Positions 50,851 to 59,364 of a stretch of 64,000 nt of DNA are shown here, piece by piece. The translations under genes and the position numbers were made by a program. Numbering within the stretch: the stretch's first letter is position 1; every line of letters begins with the position of its first letter. This stretch comes from Mycolicibacterium bacteremicum (GTDB lineage: Bacteria > Actinomycetota > Actinomycetes > Mycobacteriales > Mycobacteriaceae): positions 26,598 to 90,597 of the forward strand of contig NZ_CALUAE010000017.1 of the NCBI RefSeq assembly GCF_943913955.1, in the 5' to 3' direction. The notes below the pieces were generated by a model. The model ran no database searches, was not told the DNA's origin, and was given only the letters and a program-made list of their open reading frames with translations.

Positions 50851-51750
50851 TCAGTCCGACGAGTCGTTCAGCGTGCGGTCGAGAAAATCTGCGACTGCCG
50901 AAGTGAAGGCGTCGTTGTCGTCGCCCGCAACCATGTGGCCCGTGCCCGAAACGTCGACAGCCTCGGCGTGCGGTACGACTTCGAGGAACTCCTCGACCGA
51001 CTGCTGCGACGTCACGTCGGAGTGAACGCCGCGAATGAGAAGCGTTGGTGCTCGCACGCGGCGGGCCCCTTCGATGAGAAGGTCGCTTATGGCGCCGAAT
51101 TCTTTGGCACCAGTTGCTGGGTCGCCCTGCAGGAACTCGAAGTTGGAAGCTATGAACGCCGGATCCCATCGCCAGATCCACCGACCGTCGTCGCGCTGCT
51201 GCAAGACCTTTCGGAGACCGTCCAAGTTCTTGGGCCGAGCGCGATGCCGGTTGTACTGGGCAATGACGTCCGCGGCCGCGTCGAGCGTATCGAATCCGTC
51301 GGGATGGGCGCCCATGAAAGACACGACGCGGCGTGCTCCGTGAAACTCCATTCGCGGAGTTATGTCGACCAGTACGACGGCTCCCCACAGATCGGCAGGC
51401 GCCACCAAATGCGTTCCCAACACCGTCATGCCGCCCAAGGATGCGCCAACGACAGCTGGCGGGCGGCCATCGCTGGCATATCGGCGAATCGACAGCAGGT
51501 CGGATGCAAGTCGGTCGAGATCGTATCGACCATCGGGGTCCCACTCGCTGTCGCCGTGACCGCGGGCGTCGTAAGCGACGACGGTATACCCGCGCGCGTG
51601 TAAGCGGCGCGCGGTAGTCGCCCAGGCATGGCGGTTCTGTCCACCGCCGTGCAGCAGTATGACGACCGCGCGGGCGGATTCGTGTCGGTAGACATCGGCT
51701 GCAAGGGCGGTTCCGTCTTCGTTGCGGACGCGCTCGAACGTTGAGGTCAT
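50851..51750 (-). CDS. Alpha/beta hydrolase
   Basis: A 299-residue hydrolase. VVILLHGGGQNRHAWATTAR is the oxyanion region, GYTVVAYDARGHGDS is typical of the fold, Ser lies in VVGASLGGMTVLG, and the final His is in VSGTGHMVAGDD. It is close to peroxidase-like or MhpC-like hydrolases. The thioesterase and TetR genes lie upstream on the same strand, 52 bp and farther, so the three may be one unit. The substrate is unknown; an ester or C-C bond is possible. Confidence 0.88.
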   Translation of the reverse strand: MTSTFERVRNEDGTALAADVYRHESARAVVILLHGGGQNRHAWATTARRLHARGYTVVAYDARGHGDSEWDPDGRYDLDRLASDLLSIRRYASDGRPPAVVGASLGGMTVLGTHLVAPADLWGAVVLVDITPRMEFHGARRVVSFMGAHPDGFDTLDAAADVIAQYNRHRARPKNLDGLRKVLQQRDDGRWIWRWDPAFIASNFEFLQGDPATGAKEFGAISDLLIEGARRVRAPTLLIRGVHSDVTSQQSVEEFLEVVPHAEAVDVSGTGHMVAGDDNDAFTSAVADFLDRTLNDSSD

Positions 51751-51802
51751 TTGCTGTGTCCTCGATGGTCGCCTTGGGCAGCGTTCTCGTTCCGCGACCG
51801 GA

Positions 51803-52237
51803 TCACGAGGCGCTCTGGGCGACGACGGTCACTGTTCCCTGTGCGGCGCATACCGGGCGTCCCGTATTGGTGATGTCGATCCTGGCGACGCCGCTACGCT
51901 TCCCCAGCGCGATGATGTCGGCGACCGCAACGCAGACTCCACTGGACACCGGACGTAGGAGGTTCAGTTTGAATTCGGTTGTGGCCACCCATGACCCAGG
52001 TGGGATCACCGGATAGAACACCACGCCCAAGCAGTGGTCGACCATCGCTGACAGGCATCCGCCATGCAGAGTGCCGAAAGGAGTCAACAAATCGGCTCGG
52101 GCGTCCATTTCCACTACCAGTCTCCCGGCGGAGAACTCGATGTGGCGGAAGTCCAAGTACTTGGCGAGCCCTCCCGAGGTTCCCCCCGCGTGCTGGAGCT
52201 CCTCGGCTATTTGCTTGTTGAACTGGGGGAAGTCCAT
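51803..52237 (-). CDS. PaaI-family hotdog thioesterase
   Basis: A 144-residue single hotdog domain. FGTLHGGCLSAMVDHCLGVV is the active-site helix with the conserved HGG and Asp, and ATTEFKLNLLRPVSSG is the following strand pair. It lacks the N-terminal CxGCG block of the two thioesterases at 5.4 and 8.4 kb, so it belongs to another subgroup. It lies between the TetR and hydrolase genes, all on the minus strand, and probably releases an acid from a pathway CoA ester. Confidence 0.88.
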   Translation of the reverse strand: MDFPQFNKQIAEELQHAGGTSGGLAKYLDFRHIEFSAGRLVVEMDARADLLTPFGTLHGGCLSAMVDHCLGVVFYPVIPPGSWVATTEFKLNLLRPVSSGVCVAVADIIALGKRSGVARIDITNTGRPVCAAQGTVTVVAQSAS

Positions 52238-52285
52238 GGTCAGCGCCTCGTTTCGTTCAGCGATACCGATGCCATCGCTGAGACA

Positions 52286-52933
52286 CTACTCCGCAGTTGT
52301 CGCAGCAATGCAACTGTGAGTGTCGGCCAGTAGCGCGGGAAGCAGGAATCGGCGCAAGAAAGCATCGATTCCTTCGGGGCTGCGGTGCCGGGGGCCGCGA
52401 ACCGCGAGCAAGCTGAGGATGATGCGCAAAATCCATTCGGCGGCGTCATCGACCGAAACGCCGGCTTCGAGTTGATGCCAGTGTGCGGCGAACACGGGTC
52501 GCAGAAACTCGGCGACGAGTTCGAACAGCGCCACCGACGTTCCCTCGGCCAGTCCCACGCCGGCGAGTTCATCGTCGCTGGCGAAGAGCATGCCGATTAT
52601 CGGTTCGCGGCGTGCCGCGCGCACCGTGACTGCAACGAAGTCCAATATGGCAGAGCCCAAGTCGGTGTGCGCCAAGATCCGTCCGCTGGTGCGGTGCAGG
52701 TAGCGTTCCGCTGCGCGGACGATGACACCGGATACGACGGATTCGCGACTAGCGAAGTAGCGATAGACCGTGGCGCGCGATACGCCCGCATGCCTGGCGA
52801 TATCCTCCATCGTGGTGCCCGACAGCCCCTTGCCTTGCAGGCACGTTTCGGCGGCGTCGAGTAGGCGATCGCGCGCCATATCGCGGTTTCGCCCAGGAGT
52901 CGCGTCGCCCCGCCGCAACGATCTCTTCGTCAC
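52286..52933 (-). CDS. TetR-family regulator of the thiolase/hydrolase loci
   Basis: A 215-residue TetR protein with MARDRLLDAAETCLQGKG, TTMEDIARHAGVSRATVYRYF and ASRESVVSGVIVRAAERYL. It is divergent from the thiolase operon at 53060 and upstream of the thioesterase and hydrolase on its own strand. The 126-bp spacer contains the dyad TGTCGCAT-N8-ATGTGACA (52984-53007) and a further TGTCGCAT at 53020-53027, likely its binding sites. Confidence 0.88.
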   Translation of the reverse strand: MTKRSLRRGDATPGRNRDMARDRLLDAAETCLQGKGLSGTTMEDIARHAGVSRATVYRYFASRESVVSGVIVRAAERYLHRTSGRILAHTDLGSAILDFVAVTVRAARREPIIGMLFASDDELAGVGLAEGTSVALFELVAEFLRPVFAAHWHQLEAGVSVDDAAEWILRIILSLLAVRGPRHRSPEGIDAFLRRFLLPALLADTHSCIAATTAE

Positions 52934-52983
52934 GGGTACGAGTATGCCCTGTCAAGGGACCCGCTCTGTCGAACACCCGCGGT

Positions 52984-53007
52984 TGTCGCATGGAAACGGA
53001 TGTGACA
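52984..53007. promoter_or_regulatory. Candidate TetR operator TGTCGCAT-N8-ATGTGACA
   Basis: Eight-base arms with one mismatch, spaced by eight bases, in the divergent promoter region. A third copy of the left arm, TGTCGCAT, lies at 53020-53027, 36 bp after the first. Confidence 0.5.
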
Positions 53008-53059
53008 ATATCGCAGTCGTGTCGCATAGAAGACCTCGACGATGAGCGTGATCTGACCG

Positions 53060-54553
53060 TTGGCCATCCCACCACGCACTCCGGTTGTCGTCGGCGTCGG
53101 TGAACTGACACATCGCGGTGAAGGCACCGTCGATCCCATCGATTTGGCCGCCGAGGCCGCGCGTCGAGCGCTGCATGATGCTTCGGCCGCGATCGGGCAT
53201 CGCATCGATACCGTGGCGACGCCCGGAATCTTGATGATCCCACGCGACAACCCCGCGTCGAGGATTGCCGAAGCGACTGGGCTGACGCCGGATCATCGCA
53301 TCAGTTGTCCGGTCGGCGGCAACACCCCCCAGTATCTGGTCGAGGTCCTCGGCCGCCGCATTTGGCGCGGCGTCAGCGACGGGGCTCTGATCGTCGGAGC
53401 GGAAAGCGGCGCGTCAGCACGCAAAGTCGCATCCGGTAGCGCACTTTTGGAGCCCAAACCCATCGCAGCACAGGACGAGTCACTCGGTGACACCCGCCCG
53501 GGACTGAGCGAAGCCGAGGTGGGCGCCGGGTTACATTGGCCGCACGAGGTGTACCCGATCTTCGAATCCGCGATCGCGGCCCGATCAGGCCGCACATTCG
53601 ACGAACAGCGCCGCTGGCTGGGTGACTTGATGGCTCCGTTCACGGTTGAGGCGTCCCGACATCTCGAGCAGGCCTGGTTTCCGCGTGCCCGTAGCGCAGA
53701 CGAGCTCAGCACGGTCTCCCCGGCTAACCGGATGGTGTGCGAGCCGTATCCGAAGCTGCTCAACAGCATCATCGCCGTGGATATGGCTGCCGCTTTCGTG
53801 ATCATGGCCGCCGAAGTCGCCGAGGAACTCGGAGTGCCCAGTGATCGTTGGGTCTTCCCGTGGTCGTCGGCCACATGCAACGACGTGTATTTCCCGGTTC
53901 AGCGGCCTGATCTGGGTCGTTCCGCCGGAATAAGGGCCGCCGGCAAGGCGGTATTGGCGGCCAGTGGACTTCACATCGACGACATTAGATGGTTTGATTT
54001 CTACTCTTGCTTTCCTTCCGCGGTCGAGGCGGCGATCGACGCCTTGGATCTCGACCCGGCGGATGACCGCGGGTTCACGGTGACCGGCGGACTGCCCTAC
54101 CACGGAGGGCCGGGTAACAACTATGTCAGCCATTCGATCGTCGAGATGGTGCGACGCTGCAGGAGCGACCCGGACGCCGTCGGGCTCGTGTCCGGACTGG
54201 GCTGGTACATCACAAAGCACTCGCTGGGTCTGTGGTCGGCGACTCCACCGCCAACGGGATGGCAGACTCCGGACATGGCCGATGCGCAGTCTGCGATCGA
54301 CGGCACCTCCCTCCCGGTCGCTTCTCCCGCCGACGCATCCGGAGAGGCGACCATAGATGGATACACGGTCGTGCACGACCGTGACCAAGGCCCCTCCTGG
54401 GTGCCGATTTTCGCGCGCATGACCGACGGCCGCCGCGTCGCGGCGCGCAGTGACGATGCCGAGGTGGCGGTGGCAATGTCACGAGACATGTGCGTCGGAC
54501 ACCAAGTCGCCGTGCGGCAGGCGGACGGACACGTCGAATTCGAACTGTCGTGA
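53060..54553 (+). CDS. Thiolase-superfamily protein with C-terminal extra domain
   Basis: A 497-residue thiolase-like protein (acetyl-CoA acetyltransferase class). PVVVGVGELTHRGEG is the usual start, and the N-terminal nucleophile region contains SCPVGGNTPQYLVEVLGRRI. The C-terminal half has DFYSCFPSAVEAAIDAL and GGLPYHGGPGNNYVSHSI with the conserved HGG/GN motif of SCP-x-like thiolases. The last 100 residues form an extra domain (YTVVHDRDQGPSWVPIFARM) seen in this actinobacterial subgroup. It would cleave or modify a 3-ketoacyl-CoA. The stop overlaps the next GTG (54550-54553). Confidence 0.87.
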   Translation: MAIPPRTPVVVGVGELTHRGEGTVDPIDLAAEAARRALHDASAAIGHRIDTVATPGILMIPRDNPASRIAEATGLTPDHRISCPVGGNTPQYLVEVLGRRIWRGVSDGALIVGAESGASARKVASGSALLEPKPIAAQDESLGDTRPGLSEAEVGAGLHWPHEVYPIFESAIAARSGRTFDEQRRWLGDLMAPFTVEASRHLEQAWFPRARSADELSTVSPANRMVCEPYPKLLNSIIAVDMAAAFVIMAAEVAEELGVPSDRWVFPWSSATCNDVYFPVQRPDLGRSAGIRAAGKAVLAASGLHIDDIRWFDFYSCFPSAVEAAIDALDLDPADDRGFTVTGGLPYHGGPGNNYVSHSIVEMVRRCRSDPDAVGLVSGLGWYITKHSLGLWSATPPPTGWQTPDMADAQSAIDGTSLPVASPADASGEATIDGYTVVHDRDQGPSWVPIFARMTDGRRVAARSDDAEVAVAMSRDMCVGHQVAVRQADGHVEFELS

Positions 54554-55647
54554 ACGCCGACGCGCTCGTGCTGACCAAGCCGCGCACCCTTGAACGGCGG
54601 CATCTTCCGGTGCCGCGCATCGACGACGAGTCCGGTCTCCTGCGGATCGAGGCGTGCGGGCTCTGCGGAACCGACCACGAGCAGTTCAGCGGACACCTGC
54701 CGACGGGGTTCGCCTTCATCCCCGGACACGAGATCATCGGCGTCATCGAGGGAATCGGTGACGCCGCGCGCGAGCGTTGGGGCGTCTCGGTGGGTCAGCG
54801 AGTCGCCGTCGAGGTGTTCCGATCGTGTCGGGAGTGCGACTCGTGCGGCCGCGGCGAGTATCGCAGGTGCTCGAGCAACGGCCTCGCCACCATGTTCGGC
54901 TTCGTCGACGTGAACATCCCGCCCGGCCTGTGGGGAGGCTATGCAACCCACCTGCATCTGCCGTTCGATTCCATGCCGTTGCCGGTCCCGGACGGACTCG
55001 ACCCGATCGTCGCGACGTTGTTCAATCCGCTTGGGGCAGGGATCAAATGGGCTGCCATGTTGCCCGAGACAAGCCCGGGCGACGTCGTCGCGGTCCTCGG
55101 ACCAGGGATCCGCGGGATTTGTGCTGCCGTAGCCGCCAAGGAGGCCGGAGCGGCATTCGTCGCGATGACCGGGGTCGGCCCTCGCGACCGAACTCGGCTA
55201 GCCGCAGCCCACCAGTTCGGCGTGGACCTGACCATCGACGTCACCGAAGACGACCCGGCGCAGGCCCTGCAAATGGCGACCGGCCGGCTCGCAGATGTCG
55301 TCGTCGACGTCACCGCGAAGGCGCCAGCCGCATTCGCGGACGCCGTCGCACTCGCGCAGCCCGGCGGACGCGTGGTGGTCGCGGGCACACGCGGCGGCGG
55401 CGGAGCGCCGGGCTTCGAGCCAGACCTGCTCGTATTCAAGGAACTACGCATCTTCGGTTCGTTGGGGGTCGACTACCCCGCCTACCAGAGCGCCATCGAG
55501 CTGCTGGTCTCTAGGCGTTGGCCCTTCGAAGAATTGCACCGCGAGATCACCGGTTTCGCCGGCCTGCCCGGGCTGCTCGACCTTCTGGCCGGCAACGAGC
55601 CGGACCGGGTCCCCGCTCTGCACAACGTCTTTGTGCCGATCGCCTGA
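54550..55647 (+). CDS. Zinc-type medium-chain alcohol dehydrogenase
   Basis: A 365-residue MDR dehydrogenase. Catalytic zinc ligands lie in EACGLCGTDHEQFSG and IPGHEIIG, and structural zinc cysteines in CRECDSCGRGEYRRC. The nucleotide site VVAVLGPGIRGICAAVAA has a slightly unusual GPG-R-G in place of G-GG-G. The start GTG 54550 lies in the thiolase stop, so the two are coupled. It would oxidise an alcohol intermediate of the same pathway. It is unlike the NDMA-type enzyme at 11221. Confidence 0.88.
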   Translation: MNADALVLTKPRTLERRHLPVPRIDDESGLLRIEACGLCGTDHEQFSGHLPTGFAFIPGHEIIGVIEGIGDAARERWGVSVGQRVAVEVFRSCRECDSCGRGEYRRCSSNGLATMFGFVDVNIPPGLWGGYATHLHLPFDSMPLPVPDGLDPIVATLFNPLGAGIKWAAMLPETSPGDVVAVLGPGIRGICAAVAAKEAGAAFVAMTGVGPRDRTRLAAAHQFGVDLTIDVTEDDPAQALQMATGRLADVVVDVTAKAPAAFADAVALAQPGGRVVVAGTRGGGGAPGFEPDLLVFKELRIFGSLGVDYPAYQSAIELLVSRRWPFEELHREITGFAGLPGLLDLLAGNEPDRVPALHNVFVPIA

Positions 55648-55682
55648 CAGCGCCAACTAGCGCCCAACCGGAAGGATCCACC

Positions 55683-56258
55683 GTGAGCAGCCAAAGCCGG
55701 GTTGACATGCTTGCCCTGACAGATGCCCGCGAGCGCGCCGCTCAATGCGGGATTCCGGACGCCATGGCTGAACTGTCTGTTTTCAGGATCGCGCTTCATC
55801 AGCCCCCTGTAGCCGTCGCATTGCATGGAATGCTGGAGGCGTTGCTGTGGAAAGGCGCGCTGGATGCGCGGCTACGGGAGCTGATCATCATGCGAATCGG
55901 CTGGGTCACTGATTCGGTCTATGAGTGGACGCAACACTGGAGGGTTGCCCGCTTGCTCGATGTGCCCGAACGCGACCTGCTCGGGGTGCGCGACTGGCAG
56001 AACGCCGGCCACTTCGGCGAAGCCGAGCGGGCGGTACTGGCGGCGACAGACGAGACGTTGCGTGACGGCACCATCTCGGATGAAACCTGGGCTGAGTGTC
56101 AGCGCGCGTTGCACGGGGACCCGGCCGTCCTCGTCGAACTCGTCGCCGCGATCGGGAATTGGAGATTGTTCTCAGCGCTGCTGCGGTCCTTGCACGTGCC
56201 GCTAGAAGACGGCCTCGAAGGATGGCCCCCTGACGGAGTTCGACCCTCCGTTGACTGA
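55683..56258 (+). CDS. Carboxymuconolactone-decarboxylase-like protein
   Basis: A 191-residue protein of the CMD/AhpD-like fold. LDARLRELIIMRIGWVTDSV with YEWTQHWRVAR matches the CMD helix pair; the Glu and the His of WTQH are present, but the redox CxxC of AhpD is not. GTG 55683 follows GGAAGGATCCACC, and the gene is 35 bp after the dehydrogenase, so it is the third gene of the thiolase operon. It may decarboxylate, hydrolyse or protect; the exact reaction is unknown. Confidence 0.85.
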   Translation: MSSQSRVDMLALTDARERAAQCGIPDAMAELSVFRIALHQPPVAVALHGMLEALLWKGALDARLRELIIMRIGWVTDSVYEWTQHWRVARLLDVPERDLLGVRDWQNAGHFGEAERAVLAATDETLRDGTISDETWAECQRALHGDPAVLVELVAAIGNWRLFSALLRSLHVPLEDGLEGWPPDGVRPSVD

Positions 56259-56289
56259 AGGGTGATCGGCTCGCCATGTCGACTCCGTG

Positions 56290-56838
56290 CTATGACTCTG
56301 CCCCTAGCACCTGTTGGTCGGGATCTGACGATGTCGAACGGTCGGGCGGTTGCATCTGCAGACGGCGATTCCACCACCGAGGATTGCGCCGGGCCTGAAG
56401 ACTGAGCCGACGGAATTCCATCCGCTGCAGTCGAAGGAGAACTGGAACACCCAGCAGCGGGACGATCGCACCACGGACCGCACCTCGGCGACCATTCTCC
56501 AGCAATCCGGCTACAGCACTGAGCCCCGAAATGTAAAGAATACCGTTGTAAGGCACCAGGATTGGGCCGCATAGTCCTTCGCACTCGGACAGGCTTGGCA
56601 CACCAAATCTCCAGCGCTTCGGCCAGTGTATGAAGTGAGCCAACACGGTCGTCAGGAACAGGCCGTTCACAACACCGAGGACAGCCTCGTGACGCTTATC
56701 GGCACGTTCCGCCATGCGAAGTACTACTGCGGTGCTCATGCCCCAACCCGTCGCTGCCGGCACCGGACCAATCACCGACGCGAACGGCATCGCAACTCCG
56801 GACAGCAATTCGTAGAAGACATGCGCGCTCGCTGACAC
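56290..56838 (-). CDS. Hypothetical integral membrane protein
   Basis: About 182 residues with three or four hydrophobic segments (LLSGVAMPFASVIGPVPAAT; AVLGVVNGLFLTTVLAHFIH; GPILVPYNGILYISGLSAVA; AIVPLLGVPVLL), then a basic tail (RLSLQARRNPRWWNRRL). I set GTG 56838 as start; the frame is open to 56955 with a poorer N-terminus. No family recognised. It is convergent with the thiolase operon. Downstream of the same-strand PF10118 gene by about 180 bp, it could be in the same unit. Confidence 0.5.
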   Translation of the reverse strand: MSASAHVFYELLSGVAMPFASVIGPVPAATGWGMSTAVVLRMAERADKRHEAVLGVVNGLFLTTVLAHFIHWPKRWRFGVPSLSECEGLCGPILVPYNGILYISGLSAVAGLLENGRRGAVRGAIVPLLGVPVLLRLQRMEFRRLSLQARRNPRWWNRRLQMQPPDRSTSSDPDQQVLGAES

Positions 56839-57017
56839 GGCGCCAACTTGTGTGCAGATTTGCCGGGACGTCTTCGGACGCTGACGGGACGGCGGTAATG
56901 GCCCTTCCGCCCGCATCAGCGGAATGCCTGAACGCGCGATGCGGCCACGGCGCAACGCACTTCTTCGTGAAGAGGTCGTTCCATATGGCGGCTTTCACCA
57001 CAAAAGTACTTGTCGAC

Positions 57018-57887
57018 CTACACGTTACTCCGTAGCTGTTGGCCGCCATCGGCGTCGAAGAGTTCCTTGGTCCAACGTTCGAGGATTTCTGCGCTATCCC
57101 AGTCGTCGGGATGGAACCCGGCGTGGGTGTAGGAACGGAAGCGCTCAATCGCTGCTCGGCTGAACAGCGGGTTATGACGGAAGGCTCGAAGGCTGCGCAG
57201 CAACCGCACCGGGTTGTAGGCGGCACGATCGCCGGCCAGAGAGCGGGTGGTCTGGATGACCAACTCGGTGAACAATAGGAGACTGGCGATCCGCATTCCC
57301 CAGACCCTGGTGCGTTCGCTTCCACCGACCGTCTCGTAGACATCGAAAGCGACGGCCTTGTGCTCGCATTCCTCCAGTGCGTGCCAAAGCAGAATCGGCC
57401 GCACCTCGGTGTAGCCGATCAGTTCTTGAGCTTCGTCGCTGGTGAGAATGATCTCGGCGAATGTCGCCGTGTAGTGCTCGAGGGCTGCCGTCACAGCCAG
57501 GCGCATCTTGGGAGAAAAACGCTTCTCGAGTCGGCCAACCAACTTCTTGATATGCCGATCGATCCCCTCGGTGGGATAGCCCATCGCTTGAAGGCGATCG
57601 TTGAGCAGCCGATGCTGGTGCCGGTGGGTGGCCTCTTGAGCGATGAATCCCTTGACCGCCTCCTTCAGGTCAGCGTCGCTGATGTGGTCCCGGTACTCGC
57701 GGACTGACCGGATGAAGAAGTCTTCGCCTTCGGGGAACGTGGCCGACAAGGTGGACACAAAGTGGCTCATCACCAAGTCGCCATCGACGAAGTGCTGCCG
57801 ACTGGTCTCAGCAGGCATGTCGAATCGGACACGGCGGGGCTTCGGGACGACCCGCGTGGTGGGCCGTGTGGACGAATCGTCGCTCAT
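57018..57887 (-). CDS. PF10118-type predicted metal-dependent hydrolase
   Basis: A 289-residue helical protein of the PF10118 family. GFIAQEATHRHQHRLLNDRL, ALEHYTATFAE and WHALEECEHKAVAFDVYE hold the conserved Glu and His residues that should bind a di-metal centre. The motif spacing is like di-iron ferritin-type proteins. ATG 57887 is preceded by AGGAGAAC. It is divergent from the TetR at 57963, with the operator dyad 57920-57939 in the 75-bp gap. Such genes often lie beside monooxygenases or fatty-acid enzymes in mycobacteria. The reaction is not known. Confidence 0.85.
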   Translation of the reverse strand: MSDDSSTRPTTRVVPKPRRVRFDMPAETSRQHFVDGDLVMSHFVSTLSATFPEGEDFFIRSVREYRDHISDADLKEAVKGFIAQEATHRHQHRLLNDRLQAMGYPTEGIDRHIKKLVGRLEKRFSPKMRLAVTAALEHYTATFAEIILTSDEAQELIGYTEVRPILLWHALEECEHKAVAFDVYETVGGSERTRVWGMRIASLLLFTELVIQTTRSLAGDRAAYNPVRLLRSLRAFRHNPLFSRAAIERFRSYTHAGFHPDDWDSAEILERWTKELFDADGGQQLRSNV

Positions 57888-57919
57888 GTTGTTCTCCTGT
57901 TGTCATGGGCACTGATGAT

Positions 57920-57939
57920 CTGACTTTACGCCTAGTCAG
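57920..57939. promoter_or_regulatory. Operator dyad CTGACT-N8-AGTCAG
   Basis: Perfect six-base arms spaced by eight bases, in the 75-bp gap between the divergent PF10118 and TetR genes. The likely target of that TetR. Confidence 0.6.
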
Positions 57940-57962
57940 AATTAGATGGCAAGCTATGCGTT

Positions 57963-58631
57963 GTGCGATCGGTGCGGGTGTACAGCGGGATGTCCGCCGA
58001 GGAGCGTCACCGGAACAGGCGCACGCGTCTCATCGAGGCCGCGATGGAGTTGATCGGCACGCACGGCGTTGCCGCCGCCACGGTGACTGCCGTATGCGCT
58101 GAGTCCGGCGTGACGTCACGCTACTTCTATCAGCATTTCCCTGACAGAGACGCCCTCTTGCGAGCTGTCTACCAGCAGCTCTACGCAACCTTCCAGGAGG
58201 TGATAGTTGACGCGATCCCCGATGCCGGCGCCCCACCCGAGGTGCTCGCGTACGCGCCGATCCGCGGGCTGGTCAGCATGATCAACAATGATCCTCGACT
58301 GGGTCGGATCTTGTTCGTGGAATCTGCAACGGAGCCGCTGCTTCGGGAGTTACGCAGCGACATGATGACCGGTTTCACCGACCTCGTATTGCGTGAGGCC
58401 AGACTTCACCTTGACATCGCCGACTCCGCAGTGGGCGTTGCCCATTTGGCCTCGACATTGGGTGTGGGTGGGTTATTCGAAGTCTTGCGCCGCTGGCTCG
58501 ACGGAGAACTCGAGTTCACCACCGATGAACTCGTTCAGCACTGCGCAGGTTTCCTGGGCAGCCTCGGCAGCTATGTGCTGCTGCAGAACGCAGTCGAGTC
58601 GGCCACGACCAAAGCCAAACCTCAGAGTTAG
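57963..58631 (+). CDS. TetR-family transcriptional regulator
   Basis: A 222-residue TetR protein. RTRLIEAAMELIGTHGVAAA and the recognition segment VTSRYFYQHFPDRDALLRAV are clear; the RYFY helix is also found in the two paralogous TetR proteins at 38038 and 58723, so all three share a subgroup. GTG 57963 is used; ATG 57990 is possible. It probably represses the divergent PF10118 gene and itself. It is convergent with the TetR at 58723. Confidence 0.88.
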   Translation: MRSVRVYSGMSAEERHRNRRTRLIEAAMELIGTHGVAAATVTAVCAESGVTSRYFYQHFPDRDALLRAVYQQLYATFQEVIVDAIPDAGAPPEVLAYAPIRGLVSMINNDPRLGRILFVESATEPLLRELRSDMMTGFTDLVLREARLHLDIADSAVGVAHLASTLGVGGLFEVLRRWLDGELEFTTDELVQHCAGFLGSLGSYVLLQNAVESATTKAKPQS

Positions 58632-58722
58632 CTTCTGGCGCCTCCCGGCCGCGCTTCGCGAATGTCGAGGTGCCTCCGCTTGCTTCATTCCGGACTGAAC
58701 ACATGAACGCCGCTGTACAACA

Positions 58723-59364
58723 TTAGAGGCCAGCGTCGTCGACCAAATAACGTTCGGCGAGCGTCTCGGCAAGCCGACTCGTGTGCTCCACGATCTCCCC
58801 CTGGATGACGTCAAGCAAACCTGCATGCCATGCGGTGATCAATTCGACGAAGCCACCAACGGCCACCAGTGTGTCCATCCGAAGGGCGGTTTCATCGGCT
58901 TCCGGCCTCAGGTGTGGCTCACTGGCTGCGATCACCAGGTGTGTCGCCTCCTGCAGTGCGACAGCGCGCCGATCCTGAAGCGGGGAACTGCCCACGTGTT
59001 GAGCCAGTAGAATCTTCGCCCTGCCCGGATCCTCTGCAATCCGGTCGACCACCGCGGCGATGGTCACGCGGATGGTCTCCATCGGCGGCTGCCCGATGCG
59101 TTCTGCGAGCGTCGCAGAAACCTCACCGAGCATCTCGTTGCGCACGCCGTCCCATGCAGCGACAAGTAACTCGTCGCGGGTCTTGAAGTCTTCGTAGAAG
59201 TAACGGTCGTTCAGGCCGGTTTTGGCGCACACTCCTCTCATCGTGACTGCTGCCCAACCGCTTTCACTCCAGATTTCCGTCGCGGCATCAATGAGGCGCT
59301 GACGGCGCTCCGCCCGGCGTTCAGCACCGGTACGCCCGCCCCATCTCTTCGACCGCGTCCGCAC
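58723..59364 (-). CDS. TetR-family regulator, close paralogue of the one at 38038
   Basis: A 213-residue TetR protein, very similar to that at 38038-38679: both start VRT..., share RWGGRTGAERRA, RLIDAATEIWSESGWAAVTM-like and LNDRYFYE.FKTRDELLVAA segments, and keep HVGSS.LQDRRAVALQEAT in the ligand domain. Most differences are conservative. I chose GTG 59364 to match; a start at 59421 would add 19 residues. No operon of its own adjoins it: upstream lies only the gap before mmpL. It might control a distant target, including the monooxygenase operon at 30-38 kb. Confidence 0.86.
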   Translation of the reverse strand: MRTRSKRWGGRTGAERRAERRQRLIDAATEIWSESGWAAVTMRGVCAKTGLNDRYFYEDFKTRDELLVAAWDGVRNEMLGEVSATLAERIGQPPMETIRVTIAAVVDRIAEDPGRAKILLAQHVGSSPLQDRRAVALQEATHLVIAASEPHLRPEADETALRMDTLVAVGGFVELITAWHAGLLDVIQGEIVEHTSRLAETLAERYLVDDAGL

